A DNA stretch of 64,000 nucleotides from contig CAKOKD010000001.1 in NCBI GenBank assembly GCA_934090935.1, positions 62,001 to 126,000 of the forward strand, given 5' to 3'. A program made the position numbers and the translations under genes. Position 1 is the stretch's first letter, and every line of letters starts with the position of its first letter. The notes under the pieces were generated by a model, which searched no databases, was not told the origin of the DNA, and worked only from the letters and a program-made list of their open reading frames with translations. This DNA comes from an uncultured Bacilli bacterium (GTDB lineage: Bacteria; Bacillota_I; Bacilli_A; RF39; UBA660). Below are positions 17,666 through 24,906 of this stretch, in pieces.

Positions 17666-18665
17666 CTTCTAAAACCTCCAAACTATTTTTTATTTGTTTT
17701 GCAACAGCTTTTGCTAAGTTGACTGGTACTGCATTACCAATCATTTTATATGCAGTTGCAATGTCATTATAATAAAATATAAAATCATCAGGAAATGTTT
17801 GTATTCTAGCACACTCTCTAACTGATAATCTTCTATATAAATCTTCTTTTCCTGGCACAAAAATTCTTTTATTTTTATCCGTTTGAATCATTTTTGGAGC
17901 TTGTGGATGTATAGGTGCGTGCCTTCCTCCTGCCTGTATAGTAAAAGATGGTTCATCCCATTCTCTAACTCTATTTCTTGACATATATATAGTAGAATAT
18001 CCACCAGTCATGTATTCATGATTAGGGAATTTACAATCACTACCATTTGTTTTATTTTTTTCTAAAGCAGGAATAGCATTGTCTTTCAAATCATATATTG
18101 TATCTTTTAAAGTCGGTTTATGTTTGAAAGGCTTTGGAAATTCAAAATCTACTTTCAAATCTTTTCTAAAACCAACATAGAAAACCCTTAATCTATCTTG
18201 TGGAACGTTATAATCATTGGCGTTTAAAAGTTTTATATGCATTTCATATCCTGCATCTTCAAACATTGATATAAAGTTATCAACTGCTTCTTGATGTCTT
18301 TTTGATAACATACCTGAAACATTTTCCGCAACAAAAAATTTAGGTTTTTTATCTTTTAGAATCCTGATAAAATCAAAAAATAATTGACCTCTTGAATCGT
18401 TTATGCCTTTCAACGCACCAGCTTCACTCCAACTTTGGCAAGGAGGACCACCAATTATTCCATCGCAATCAGGTAATTCTGTTGAGTCTATTTTTCTTAT
18501 ATCTCGATGATCTAGAGGAGTTTTGTGATTTTTTTCATAAGTTTCCCATATAGATTTATCATATTCATTTGCATAGACAATACTAAATCCTGCTTTTTCA
18601 AATCCCAAATCTAGTCCACCAGCTCCAGCAAATAAACTAAGAATTTTAAACTTTTTTCTATTCAT
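17655..18665 (-). CDS. DNA cytosine-5 methyltransferase (HaeIII/NgoPII-like)
   Basis: 336 residues. C5-methylase motifs appear in order: FAGAGGLDLGF (I), GGPPCQSWSEAG with the catalytic Cys (IV), AENVSGM (VI), NVPQDRLRVFYVGF (VIII), a target-recognition part with NHEYMTGGYSTIYMSRNRVR, and IGNAVPVNLA (X). The recognition region and flanks look very close to M.HaeIII, so GGCC is predicted. GAGGAGGT precedes the ATG at 18665; the longer frame to 18725 lacks a site. It protects the host from the overlapping endonuclease gene and can also act as an addiction module for the element. Confidence 0.88.
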   Translation of the reverse strand: MNRKKFKILSLFAGAGGLDLGFEKAGFSIVYANEYDKSIWETYEKNHKTPLDHRDIRKIDSTELPDCDGIIGGPPCQSWSEAGALKGINDSRGQLFFDFIRILKDKKPKFFVAENVSGMLSKRHQEAVDNFISMFEDAGYEMHIKLLNANDYNVPQDRLRVFYVGFRKDLKVDFEFPKPFKHKPTLKDTIYDLKDNAIPALEKNKTNGSDCKFPNHEYMTGGYSTIYMSRNRVREWDEPSFTIQAGGRHAPIHPQAPKMIQTDKNKRIFVPGKEDLYRRLSVRECARIQTFPDDFIFYYNDIATAYKMIGNAVPVNLAKAVAKQIKNSLEVLEDEE

Positions 18666-18808
18666 AATATTGTACCTCCTCATTGTGATTTTCAAGTAAT
18701 ATCCATATAATATTATAACATACAAATCATTAAAATAATTATTGATTTTATAAAATGTTAATAAAAGTTATAAATTTTTATATTATTATACTAATTCAAA
18801 AGTGTCCG

Positions 18809-18910
18809 TTGACTGTCCTAAAAAATCGTGTTAAAATGGTATTATAGGAAGAATAGAAATAAGATACAAATGTGAGATTTTTTATCTCTCTTTTTTTGTA
18901 TCTTTTTTTA
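18809..18910 (+). promoter_or_regulatory. Promoter plus leader terminator upstream of the recombinase-side genes
   Basis: TTGACT (18809-18814) and TAAAAT (18832-18837) have a 17-bp spacer. About 15-20 nt into the transcript a long hairpin (AGATACAAA at 18862-18870 with TTTGTATCT at 18895-18903, inner stem GAGAT/ATCTC) is followed by T7: an intrinsic terminator with no gene before it. Downstream (18911-18960) an AGGAGGG site precedes a four-codon ORF, MNYY. The layout suggests attenuation. Confidence 0.6.
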
Positions 18911-19004
18911 GTTTCTTAATGGAAAAAAGGAGGGATAAATTTTATGAATTATTATTAAAATTCAATTAAAATAATTGCAATTTTTCTATAAAAAATGAGT
19001 AAAC

Positions 19005-19085
19005 TGTCGGAGACTATTTAGTGGGTTTTAGGGATATTCCCTAACAAGTATAGGGGTGTATGCACCATGCTTGCTTTTTGAAATT
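19005..19085 (+). promoter_or_regulatory. Structured leader before the duplicated-domain gene
   Basis: Unlike its AT-rich surroundings, this stretch is G-rich and foldable: TTAGGGA-TAT-TCCCTAA is a perfect 7-bp hairpin, and GGTG-TATG-CACC lies inside an outer CAAG/CTTG pairing. It ends about 50 nt before the next ribosome site. It could be a cis-acting RNA of the element; no known riboswitch was recognised. Confidence 0.4.
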
Positions 19086-19133
19086 ACACTAGTCAGTAAT
19101 CCCAAAAAGAATATAGCAAAGAAAGGAGAAAAA

Positions 19134-19700
19134 ATGGAATTTAAATCAATGGAGAAGTGGCGAGTTTTAAGAAATTTTAATTTGAATGAAAAGCAGTTTA
19201 AAAGGATAGAAAAAAAGATGATAAAAAGACATCCATTAGAATTTTGGATTGATGAAAGGTTATTACCAAATGGGTATACAATGGTTTATATAAAACTAGA
19301 ATTTATAGAATGGTTAAAGGAAGTATATTTTAATAAAGAAAAATATTATTTAGATGCAGAAATAGAATTTTTTGAAAAGCAAGTCCTTAGACTTGAAAAT
19401 GAGTTTAATATTGAACATTATGAATTTAAATATGAAGATATGTCCTTAATTGATTTAAGGACATATTTTAATAAAAGTAAAAATGCTATAGGCGTAGCAG
19501 TTAATAGAATGGAGAAGAGAACTAATAAATCATATAAATATACCGTAAACGGTATAGTAATGGTTTCTAAAGAAGGAGTTAAATGGTTAGCAGAAAAATA
19601 TTTTAGAAAACAATACTTAAAGGATTTAGAAATATATAAATTGTTATTACAAAATATTAAAAGAAAACAAAATGGTTTATATGAATTATTAATAGTTTGA
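19134..19700 (+). CDS. Unknown protein with two similar domains, beside the recombinase
   Basis: 188 residues, charged, no membrane segment. Two halves look alike: about 43-90 (NGYTMVYIKLEFIEWLKEVY...YYLDAEIEFFEKQ) and about 136-180 (NGIVMVSKEGVKWLAEKYF...YLKDLEIYKLLLQ), consistent with a duplicated small HTH-like unit. AAAGGAG precedes ATG 19134; the frame upstream to 19056 runs through the structured leader and is not a likely start. The stop is TGA, rare here. Position next to a serine recombinase makes a directionality factor or element regulator possible; this is inference. Confidence 0.55.
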   Translation: MEFKSMEKWRVLRNFNLNEKQFKRIEKKMIKRHPLEFWIDERLLPNGYTMVYIKLEFIEWLKEVYFNKEKYYLDAEIEFFEKQVLRLENEFNIEHYEFKYEDMSLIDLRTYFNKSKNAIGVAVNRMEKRTNKSYKYTVNGIVMVSKEGVKWLAEKYFRKQYLKDLEIYKLLLQNIKRKQNGLYELLIV

Positions 19701-19796
19701 AATATAACTATTTTTTTATTGCTTAAAATTAATTTTGATAAACTTTAGTCTTATAACTTTTTGAATTTCATAAAATTGAATGGAGGGGTATAGTAG

Positions 19797-19883
19797 ATGA
19801 ATATAACAGAAACTTTTGATAAAGATAAAAATTTGGTGGAATTAATAGAGGAGTACCTAAAAATGATGTTAGAAACTCAGTAA
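19797..19883 (+). CDS. Small ORF upstream of the recombinase
   Basis: 28 codons beginning MNITETFDKDKNLVELIEEY, with a strong GGAGGGG ribosome site 8-9 nt upstream. Acidic and helical. It lies 66 bp before the recombinase start, with a TATAAT-like box between (near 19901). Function unknown; size and position fit a small recombination accessory protein, but it may be untranslated. Confidence 0.4.
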   Translation: MNITETFDKDKNLVELIEEYLKMMLETQ

Positions 19884-19949
19884 TATAGATAGGAATATGA
19901 TATAATTATATTGCTTACTCAAAGTTATGCACTATGGAAGGAGTAGTAA

Positions 19950-21575
19950 GTGTATAACAATATAATACAAGCACCAAGTTTTTATAGAGTTGGAAATTAC
20001 ATCAGATTATCAGAAAGTGATGAGGATAAGACTTATGAGTCAGATAGTGAGAGTGTCATTAATCAAAGACATTTATTAATGGACTTTGTAAAGGAGAATG
20101 GCTTTACATTCGTTGATGAATATGTTGATGATGGATATACCGGTACTAATTTTAATAGACCTGGATTTCAAAGAATGATTAAAGACATTGAAAGTGGACG
20201 TATTAATTGTGTAATCACAAAAGATTTATCAAGATTAGGCAGAAATCATGTTGGATGTGGAAATCTTCTTGAAGAATATTTTCCTGCAAATAAAATTAGG
20301 TTTATTTCAATTCTAGATGGAGTAGATACCTTTTTAGATAGCGCTAATAATGATATTGCTCCATTTAAATCATTATTCAATGATATGACTAGTAAAGACA
20401 CTTCAAAGAAAATTCGTTCTATACTAAAAAATAAAAAACAACAAGGAAAATTTATAGGTAGTAAACCTTGTTATGGTTATATGAGGGATTCAGAGGATAA
20501 AGGACATTTAATTCCTGATCCTGAGGTTGCTCCAGTTGTTAAAAAAATATTTAAAATGGCTTACTATGGCAATGGAGTTAGTGATATAGTTTCATATTTA
20601 AATGACAACAATATTAAATGTCCAAGTGCTTATAAAGGTACTAAATCTTCCTCTAGACAAAAGTTTAATATGTGGACTATTTCATCAGTAAATAAGTTAT
20701 TGAAAAACAGAATTTATACTGGAGATATGGTACAGAATAAACAAACTAAAATGAGCTATAAATCACAAAAAAAGATAACATTAGATGAAAGTTTATGGAT
20801 TATTGTAGAAAATACTCATGAAGCATTAGTTAGTAAAGCGATGTTTGACTCTATACAAAATGCACCATCAAGAACTAGAATTACTCATTGTAATAGAGAA
20901 AAAAGGTTGTTGGAGAATTTATTGACTTGCAAAGAATGCGGTAATACATTATCGGTTTTACACAGAAAAAATAAAAATTATAAAGATAATATTTATTGGA
21001 GCGTTAATTGTAATAAATATGCTAGAGATCCTAGAAGAAAATTATGTTATCCACATTTCTTTCCATATGACAAATTAGAAGAAAAAATAATGAGTGCTAT
21101 TAAAAATACTTGTCAGAGATATTTGGATAGTTTAAATGTTAAAGAACTTTCTGAAAAGATAAAACGTGAAAGAAAAAAGGTAAAAAATGAGCATCAAAAG
21201 GAAAGAGAATCTTTAGTATTAGATATAGAAGAATTAAAAAGGAAAATGGATGCATTATATGATGATAAGTTCAATGGAATAATTAGCGCTGATAATTATG
21301 TTAGATTATCATCTCAAACAGAAAAGCAAATAGCTTCATTAAATTCAAGAATATATGAAATCGATAATGAAGAGAATCAAATAAAAGAGGATACAAAAGA
21401 AATAATCAAGTATGAAGAGCAAATTAAAGCATTACTAAATTTAGATGAACCTAATAGAGAATTAATAAAAACTTTAGTAAAAAGAATTTATATTGATAAA
21501 GATAAAAATATAGAAATACAATATAGATTTAAGGTGTTAGATGATATAAAATTTAATTATGAAGAAATAAGTTAA
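19950..21575 (+). CDS. Large serine recombinase (integrase/excisionase of the element)
   Basis: 541 residues, in the size range of TndX/TnpX-type recombinases. The N-terminal resolvase domain has the catalytic Ser in NYIRLSESDED and the conserved YVDDGYTGTNFNRPGFQRM and TKDLSRLGRNH motifs. A recombinase domain, a zinc ribbon (CKECGN...CNKYARDPRRKLC, about 330-368), a coiled coil (about 400-490) and a C-terminal tail follow. It uses a GTG start with an AAGGAG site. It should cut at the GGAGGTG cores, 3.3 kb-free circle closure giving attP; the right core is only 126 bp past its stop. Confidence 0.93.
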   Translation: MYNNIIQAPSFYRVGNYIRLSESDEDKTYESDSESVINQRHLLMDFVKENGFTFVDEYVDDGYTGTNFNRPGFQRMIKDIESGRINCVITKDLSRLGRNHVGCGNLLEEYFPANKIRFISILDGVDTFLDSANNDIAPFKSLFNDMTSKDTSKKIRSILKNKKQQGKFIGSKPCYGYMRDSEDKGHLIPDPEVAPVVKKIFKMAYYGNGVSDIVSYLNDNNIKCPSAYKGTKSSSRQKFNMWTISSVNKLLKNRIYTGDMVQNKQTKMSYKSQKKITLDESLWIIVENTHEALVSKAMFDSIQNAPSRTRITHCNREKRLLENLLTCKECGNTLSVLHRKNKNYKDNIYWSVNCNKYARDPRRKLCYPHFFPYDKLEEKIMSAIKNTCQRYLDSLNVKELSEKIKRERKKVKNEHQKERESLVLDIEELKRKMDALYDDKFNGIISADNYVRLSSQTEKQIASLNSRIYEIDNEENQIKEDTKEIIKYEEQIKALLNLDEPNRELIKTLVKRIYIDKDKNIEIQYRFKVLDDIKFNYEEIS

Positions 21576-21587
21576 AAATAATAAAAA

Positions 21588-21624
21588 GGGAAGGAATTTT
21601 ATTAATCACACAAAAATCCTTCCC
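21588..21624 (+). terminator. Hairpin after the recombinase gene
   Basis: The stem GGGAAGGA..TTTT / AAAATCCTTCCC encloses a 10-11-nt loop. The T tract downstream is weak, so it may be a partly efficient terminator near the element end. Confidence 0.55.
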
Positions 21625-21680
21625 CTATAATAAATTTTTAAAAATTGAAAACCAGTAAAATCAAGGAAAAGTAATAGTAC

Positions 21681-21724
21681 TAATCACATATTTTTCTTCC
21701 GGAGGTGCAGAAGGTGCTGAAGTA
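21681..21724 (+). other. attR of the serine-recombinase element
   Basis: TAATCACATA (21681-21690), 10 nt, then core GGAGGTG (21701-21707), then amidase codons for AEGAEV. With the attL right arm it forms a 48-bp attP with perfect 10-bp inverted arms and GG as the central dinucleotide. Confidence 0.8.
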
Positions 21725-22462
21725 ATTTATGCTCTTCGTAATAATGAAACTTTGTCCTCTAAAGTGTTAAATGAGCTTGCTAAAAATGGCCAAACAATTA
21801 GAAAATACTATCAAAAACGTGGAACATCTAATCCAAGCAAAGATTATTACTTTATTTTAAGAGATACTGACCCTTATGAATCAATAATTGTGGAATATGG
21901 TTTTTTGGATAATACTAAAGACGCAGCTAAATTAAAGAAAAATTATGAACGTTATGCATATGCAACTTTAGAAGCACTTTTAGATTATATTGGTTACTCT
22001 AAAGATGATCTAGACTATTATACTGCTAAATCAGGAGATACATTATATTCAATAGCTAAAAAATATGGAATAACTGTTGATAAGTTAAAAGATTTGAACA
22101 ATTTAAAAAGCAATATGATTTCTGTTAATCAAAAATTGTTAGTTAACGATCAAAAGAAAGATCAAACTACTAATGCATATGTGGTTGAGAAAGGCGATAC
22201 TCTTTATTCAATAGCTAAAAAATATAGTACAACGGTTAGCAAAATTAAAGAACTTAATAATTTAAAATCAGATACCTTATCAATTGGACAAGAACTTATT
22301 ATACCTAGCAGTTTTGAAGTAAAAACACATATAGTAAAATCAGGAGATACATTATATTCAATAGCAAGAAAATATAATACAACAGTTGATGCTATAAAAG
22401 TTGCTAATAACTTAACTAGTAATGTTTTGAGTATAGGAAAGGAATTAATAATACCAGCGTAA
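21701..22462 (+). pseudogene. Amidase-3xLysM, 3' part displaced by the element
   Basis: C-terminal 253 residues of the interrupted amidase. It resumes with GGAEGAEVIYALRNN, contains the catalytic-type Glu in IIVEYGFLDN, and then has three LysM repeats, each with (S/K)GDTLYSIA(K/R)KY and ending LIIP-like. LysM domains bind peptidoglycan glycans. The first Met in frame is at 21752, but no convincing ribosome site precedes it, so separate expression would at best give a fragment lacking two zinc-ligand motifs. Excision of the element would reconnect it to 8647. Confidence 0.9.
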
Positions 22463-22471
22463 TCTGGTATT
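22442..22471 (+). repeat. 30-bp direct repeat, left copy (amidase 3' end)
   Basis: Exactly identical to 24745-24774. It contains the last codons, TAA and terminator hairpin of the amidase gene. The two copies bracket 2.3 kb of degraded accessory genes. Confidence 0.85.
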
Positions 22472-22477
22472 TTTTTG
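22450..22477 (+). terminator. Amidase terminator
   Basis: AATACCAG-CGTAAT-CTGGTATT followed by T6; the stop codon lies in the loop. Confidence 0.85.
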
Positions 22478-22570
22478 CAAATAGAAATAATTTAGTTTGA
22501 TCTTTTTACTGAATATGATGTAATTTTAGTAGAAAAGTCAAAAGGCGCTATATGGAAAAGTTAACAATAA

Positions 22571-22987
22571 ATGAATCAAGATAAAATGCATTTAATTAAT
22601 AAAATATTTAAAAATGAAACAATAAGAACTGTATGGGATAAAAAAGATGAAAAATATTATATCAGTGTTGTTGATATAGTAAGAGTTTTATCAGAAAGTG
22701 ATAATCCTAGAAATTATCGGAAAGTGTTAAAATATAGATTAAAAAAAGAAGGAAATGAGTCGGTTACAAATTGTAACCAACTGAAATTAAAATCTTCAGA
22801 TGGTAAATATAGATTGACAGATGTTGTTGATATAGAAGGAATGTTTAGAATAATTGAATCAATTCCTAGTAAAAATACAGAACCAATAAAAGTATGGCTA
22901 GCTAAATTAGGAAGTAAAAGACATTGATAAATACTTTTCTTATGATATTTTAAAAGAGAATATGATTATTATAAGAAACAACTGTAA
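22571..22987 (+). pseudogene. Bro-N (phage antirepressor-like) protein, truncated by frameshift
   Basis: The first 118 codons encode a Bro-N domain: KNETIRTVWDKKDEKYYISV, then VDIVRVLSESDNPRNYRKVL, SDGKYRLTDVVDIEGMFRII and PIKVWLAKLGSKRH. The frame then shifts; the next frames continue EVKDIDKYFSYDILKEN and YDYYKKQL before stops at 22985. Intact relatives are roughly twice as long, so this is a decayed gene. No good ribosome site. It may be a remnant of a former element in this zone. Confidence 0.65.
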
Positions 22988-23063
22988 TAAATAGGCAATA
23001 ATGTGAAAAAATTACTCTGTGGCGTAATAAATTTAATAATATATTACAAGATTTTAAAAAAGC

Positions 23064-23272
23064 GATAATTATATATTATGGCAAATTATCATTTAAGAAA
23101 TAAAGAATTTTAAAATAAAAGGGGAAAATAAACAATCTCAACATGAATATTAAATTAGAAAAAAACCGAAAGAATAGAATTGGAGTATCAAAAATGATGT
23201 AGCGTTAAAGGAAGGTACAAAAAGCATACAAATAAATTGTTATGAACAAAATATTAAAGAACAAATAGATAA
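23064..23272 (+). pseudogene. Relic of the element-type initiator gene
   Basis: Nucleotide-level match to the initiator gene at 12891: ATGGCAAATTA(T/C)CATTTAAGA and the following AATAAAGAATT match its start, and GCATACAAATAAAT, CAAAATA(T/C)TAAAGAAC and AAATAGATAA match its linker region. The middle (about 55 codons) is deleted and stops or frameshifts are frequent. It shows that a related element was here before and decayed. Confidence 0.75.
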
Positions 23273-23391
23273 TAGGTTTGTTTAAGGATACAATTGCTTT
23301 CTATTAACTTATATATATATTAAAAAATAACGAAAAATGTTATAATTAAATAAAGAAATTTCTGATTTTAAAGTGAAATGAGAGTGATTAA

Positions 23392-23832
23392 ATGAATATT
23401 AATTTTAGAAATGCAGAATTAAAAGATAAAGAATTTATATTAAAAGCTAATAAAGAAATAAATGTATTGTCAGGACTTAATGATAGTACATTTGATAGTA
23501 ATATTGATAAAGATTTATTTCAAGATAGGGTTTGTAAAGTTATCGTTGCAGAAGTTGATAATAGTGTCGCAGGTTTTGTTTTATATTCTTATATATATTG
23601 GGCAAATTGTGGTAAGGGGATTTATTTATCACAAGCTTATGTTAAGGAAGAGTGTAGAAAACAAGGCATATTAAATATGTTATTAAAAGAATTAGAGTCT
23701 AGAGAAAAAGAGTGTAAGTTTATTACTAATTTAGTAGGAAATGAAAATGATATTATGATCAATTCATTAAATAGATTAAAATTCAAATCGTCTAATTTGA
23801 TAACTTTCTATAGAAAAACAAGTGACAACTAA
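23392..23832 (+). CDS. GNAT-family N-acetyltransferase
   Basis: 146 residues. GNAT fold: AELKDKEFILKANKEIN at the N-terminus, the central strand VCKVIVAEVDNSVAGFVLYSY, and the acetyl-CoA loop in SQAYVKEECRKQGILNMLLKEL (V.EE.R.QGI pattern). Substrate unknown. It looks intact although it sits between pseudogenes inside the 30-bp direct repeats. A TATAATT box precedes it and GAGAGTG lies upstream of the ATG. Confidence 0.8.
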   Translation: MNINFRNAELKDKEFILKANKEINVLSGLNDSTFDSNIDKDLFQDRVCKVIVAEVDNSVAGFVLYSYIYWANCGKGIYLSQAYVKEECRKQGILNMLLKELESREKECKFITNLVGNENDIMINSLNRLKFKSSNLITFYRKTSDN

Positions 23833-23893
23833 TTATACATATTAAATAATAATAATTATGAACATAAAAGATATAAAGCATAGGAGAGTTTAA

Positions 23894-24244
23894 ATGAACA
23901 AAGAATTTGCAAATAAATGGTTAAATAAATTAAAAGAATATTGGTTTAATAAAGATGTAGAAAATGCAGTTTCTTTATTCAATAAAACTACATTTTATCA
24001 AGAGACTCCATTTATGAAACCATATACTACTATAGAAGAAATAGGTAAAGAGTGGCAACATGTTAAAAATGAAAAAATTAAAAATATACAAATTAAACTA
24101 CTAGCAATAGATGGTAATACTATAATTGCTGAATAGCTTTTAGAACAAAATGATTAAGAGTATGATGGTATATATGAAATTAAGTTTAATGATAATTTAG
24201 AATGCATTTATTTTAAGAGTTGGGAAATGATAAACAATGAATAA
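23894..24244 (+). pseudogene. NTF2-like (SnoaL-type) protein with two in-frame stops
   Basis: A small alpha+beta protein (NKEFANKWLNKLKEYWFNKD...ETPFMKPYTTIEEIGKEWQHV) matches nuclear-transport-factor-2-like domains. The frame is broken by TAG at 24134 and TAA about 10 codons later, yet stays readable to EYDGIYEIKFNDNLECIYFKSW and a final TAA at 24242. The TAG sits where family members often have Trp, so a TGG to TAG change is likely. GGAGAG precedes the ATG. Confidence 0.6.
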
Positions 24245-24400
24245 GAAATATTTTGTTATAACTTTAATTTGTTTGATGATGCCCTTTATGAAACGTTATA
24301 GTTAATATAATAAAGTCAATAATAAAAGTTATTATATATTGTTTTTGAATGCGATTAAGTGAAAAATTTATAGTAATAAAAATTATAGAGAGAAAGTTAG
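24245..24400 (+). other. Short gap with a truncated signal-peptide ORF
   Basis: A 22-codon ORF starting at 24237 (MNKKYFVITLICLMMPF) overlaps the end of the pseudogene and stops at once, like the start of a lost lipoprotein gene. The rest is AT-rich with no recognisable feature except the ribosome site for 24410. Confidence 0.3.
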
Positions 24401-24409
24401 GTGAATTTT

Positions 24410-24751
24410 ATGATTAGTCAAACATTGATTAGAGATTTTGCAGACGTTATAGGTAAGTTAACAATAGCTATTAACTTAAAATCTTTAAAACTAGCAAAAA
24501 ACGATTACGAGAAAGTTCTTAATAAATTGATTAACTGGGTTAATTATTATTATGAACATGAAAATCTAAATATAGTAACTCATGATGAGTCACTTGAAAT
24601 CCATAATATTTTATTGGATAGATCAGTTGATTTGATGATGGATGATAGCGCACCTGCTATTGAATCAATTCTTTCAGATGATATATTAATTAGATATGAA
24701 GTTATTGTTAAAACTATAAATGACCAAAGAAGTGGAAAAGAAAAGAATTAA
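24410..24751 (+). CDS. Uncharacterised 113-residue protein
   Basis: Soluble helical protein (MISQTLIRDFADVIGKLTIA...). AGGTG lies 8 nt before ATG 24410, better placed than the GTG at 24401. Its last codons and TAA fall inside the right copy of the 30-bp repeat, so its 3' end was shaped by that junction and the native C-terminus may differ. I do not recognise a family. Confidence 0.55.
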   Translation: MISQTLIRDFADVIGKLTIAINLKSLKLAKNDYEKVLNKLINWVNYYYEHENLNIVTHDESLEIHNILLDRSVDLMMDDSAPAIESILSDDILIRYEVIVKTINDQRSGKEKN

Positions 24752-24774
24752 TAATACCAGCGTAATCTGGTATT
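24745..24774 (+). repeat. 30-bp direct repeat, right copy
   Basis: Identical to 22442-22471. It provides the stop and terminator hairpin (AATACCAG/CTGGTATT) for the ORF at 24410. Spacing of the two copies is 2,303 bp. Confidence 0.85.
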
Positions 24775-24906
24775 ATTTTAATGTTTTACTCAATCTATAT
24801 CCCCTTTAAATCGCAAAAAATTTAATACAATTTACTTAAAAAATTTGAATATATTTATTGTTCTGGTATACTTATTGTAGATTTAACTGATTTGGAGGTA
24901 AGGCAG

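Larger units (their letters stand above)
8905..21707 (+). mobile_element. 12.8-kb integrative element inserted in an amidase gene
   Basis: The boundaries are the 7-bp core GGAGGTG at 8905-8911 and 21701-21707, giving a circle of 12,796 bp. Evidence: both flanks are parts of one amidase-LysM gene; joining at the core restores a 340-codon frame and the family motif SNHINAGGAEGAEV; a large serine recombinase lies at the right end; and the reconstructed attP has perfect 10-bp inverted arms 28 bp apart. Cargo in order: metallophosphoesterase, SF1 helicase, initiator-like HTH protein, KAP NTPase, REase and MTase (minus strand), duplicated-domain protein, small ORF, recombinase. No relaxase, coupling protein, capsid or lysis genes were seen, so it resembles a defence-carrying integrative island rather than an ICE or prophage. 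Confidence 0.88.

Noticed and set aside
8905..21707. Element as a prophage or a conjugative ICE
   Set aside because: No capsid, terminase, portal, lysis, relaxase, coupling or T4SS genes were recognisable among the ORFs.
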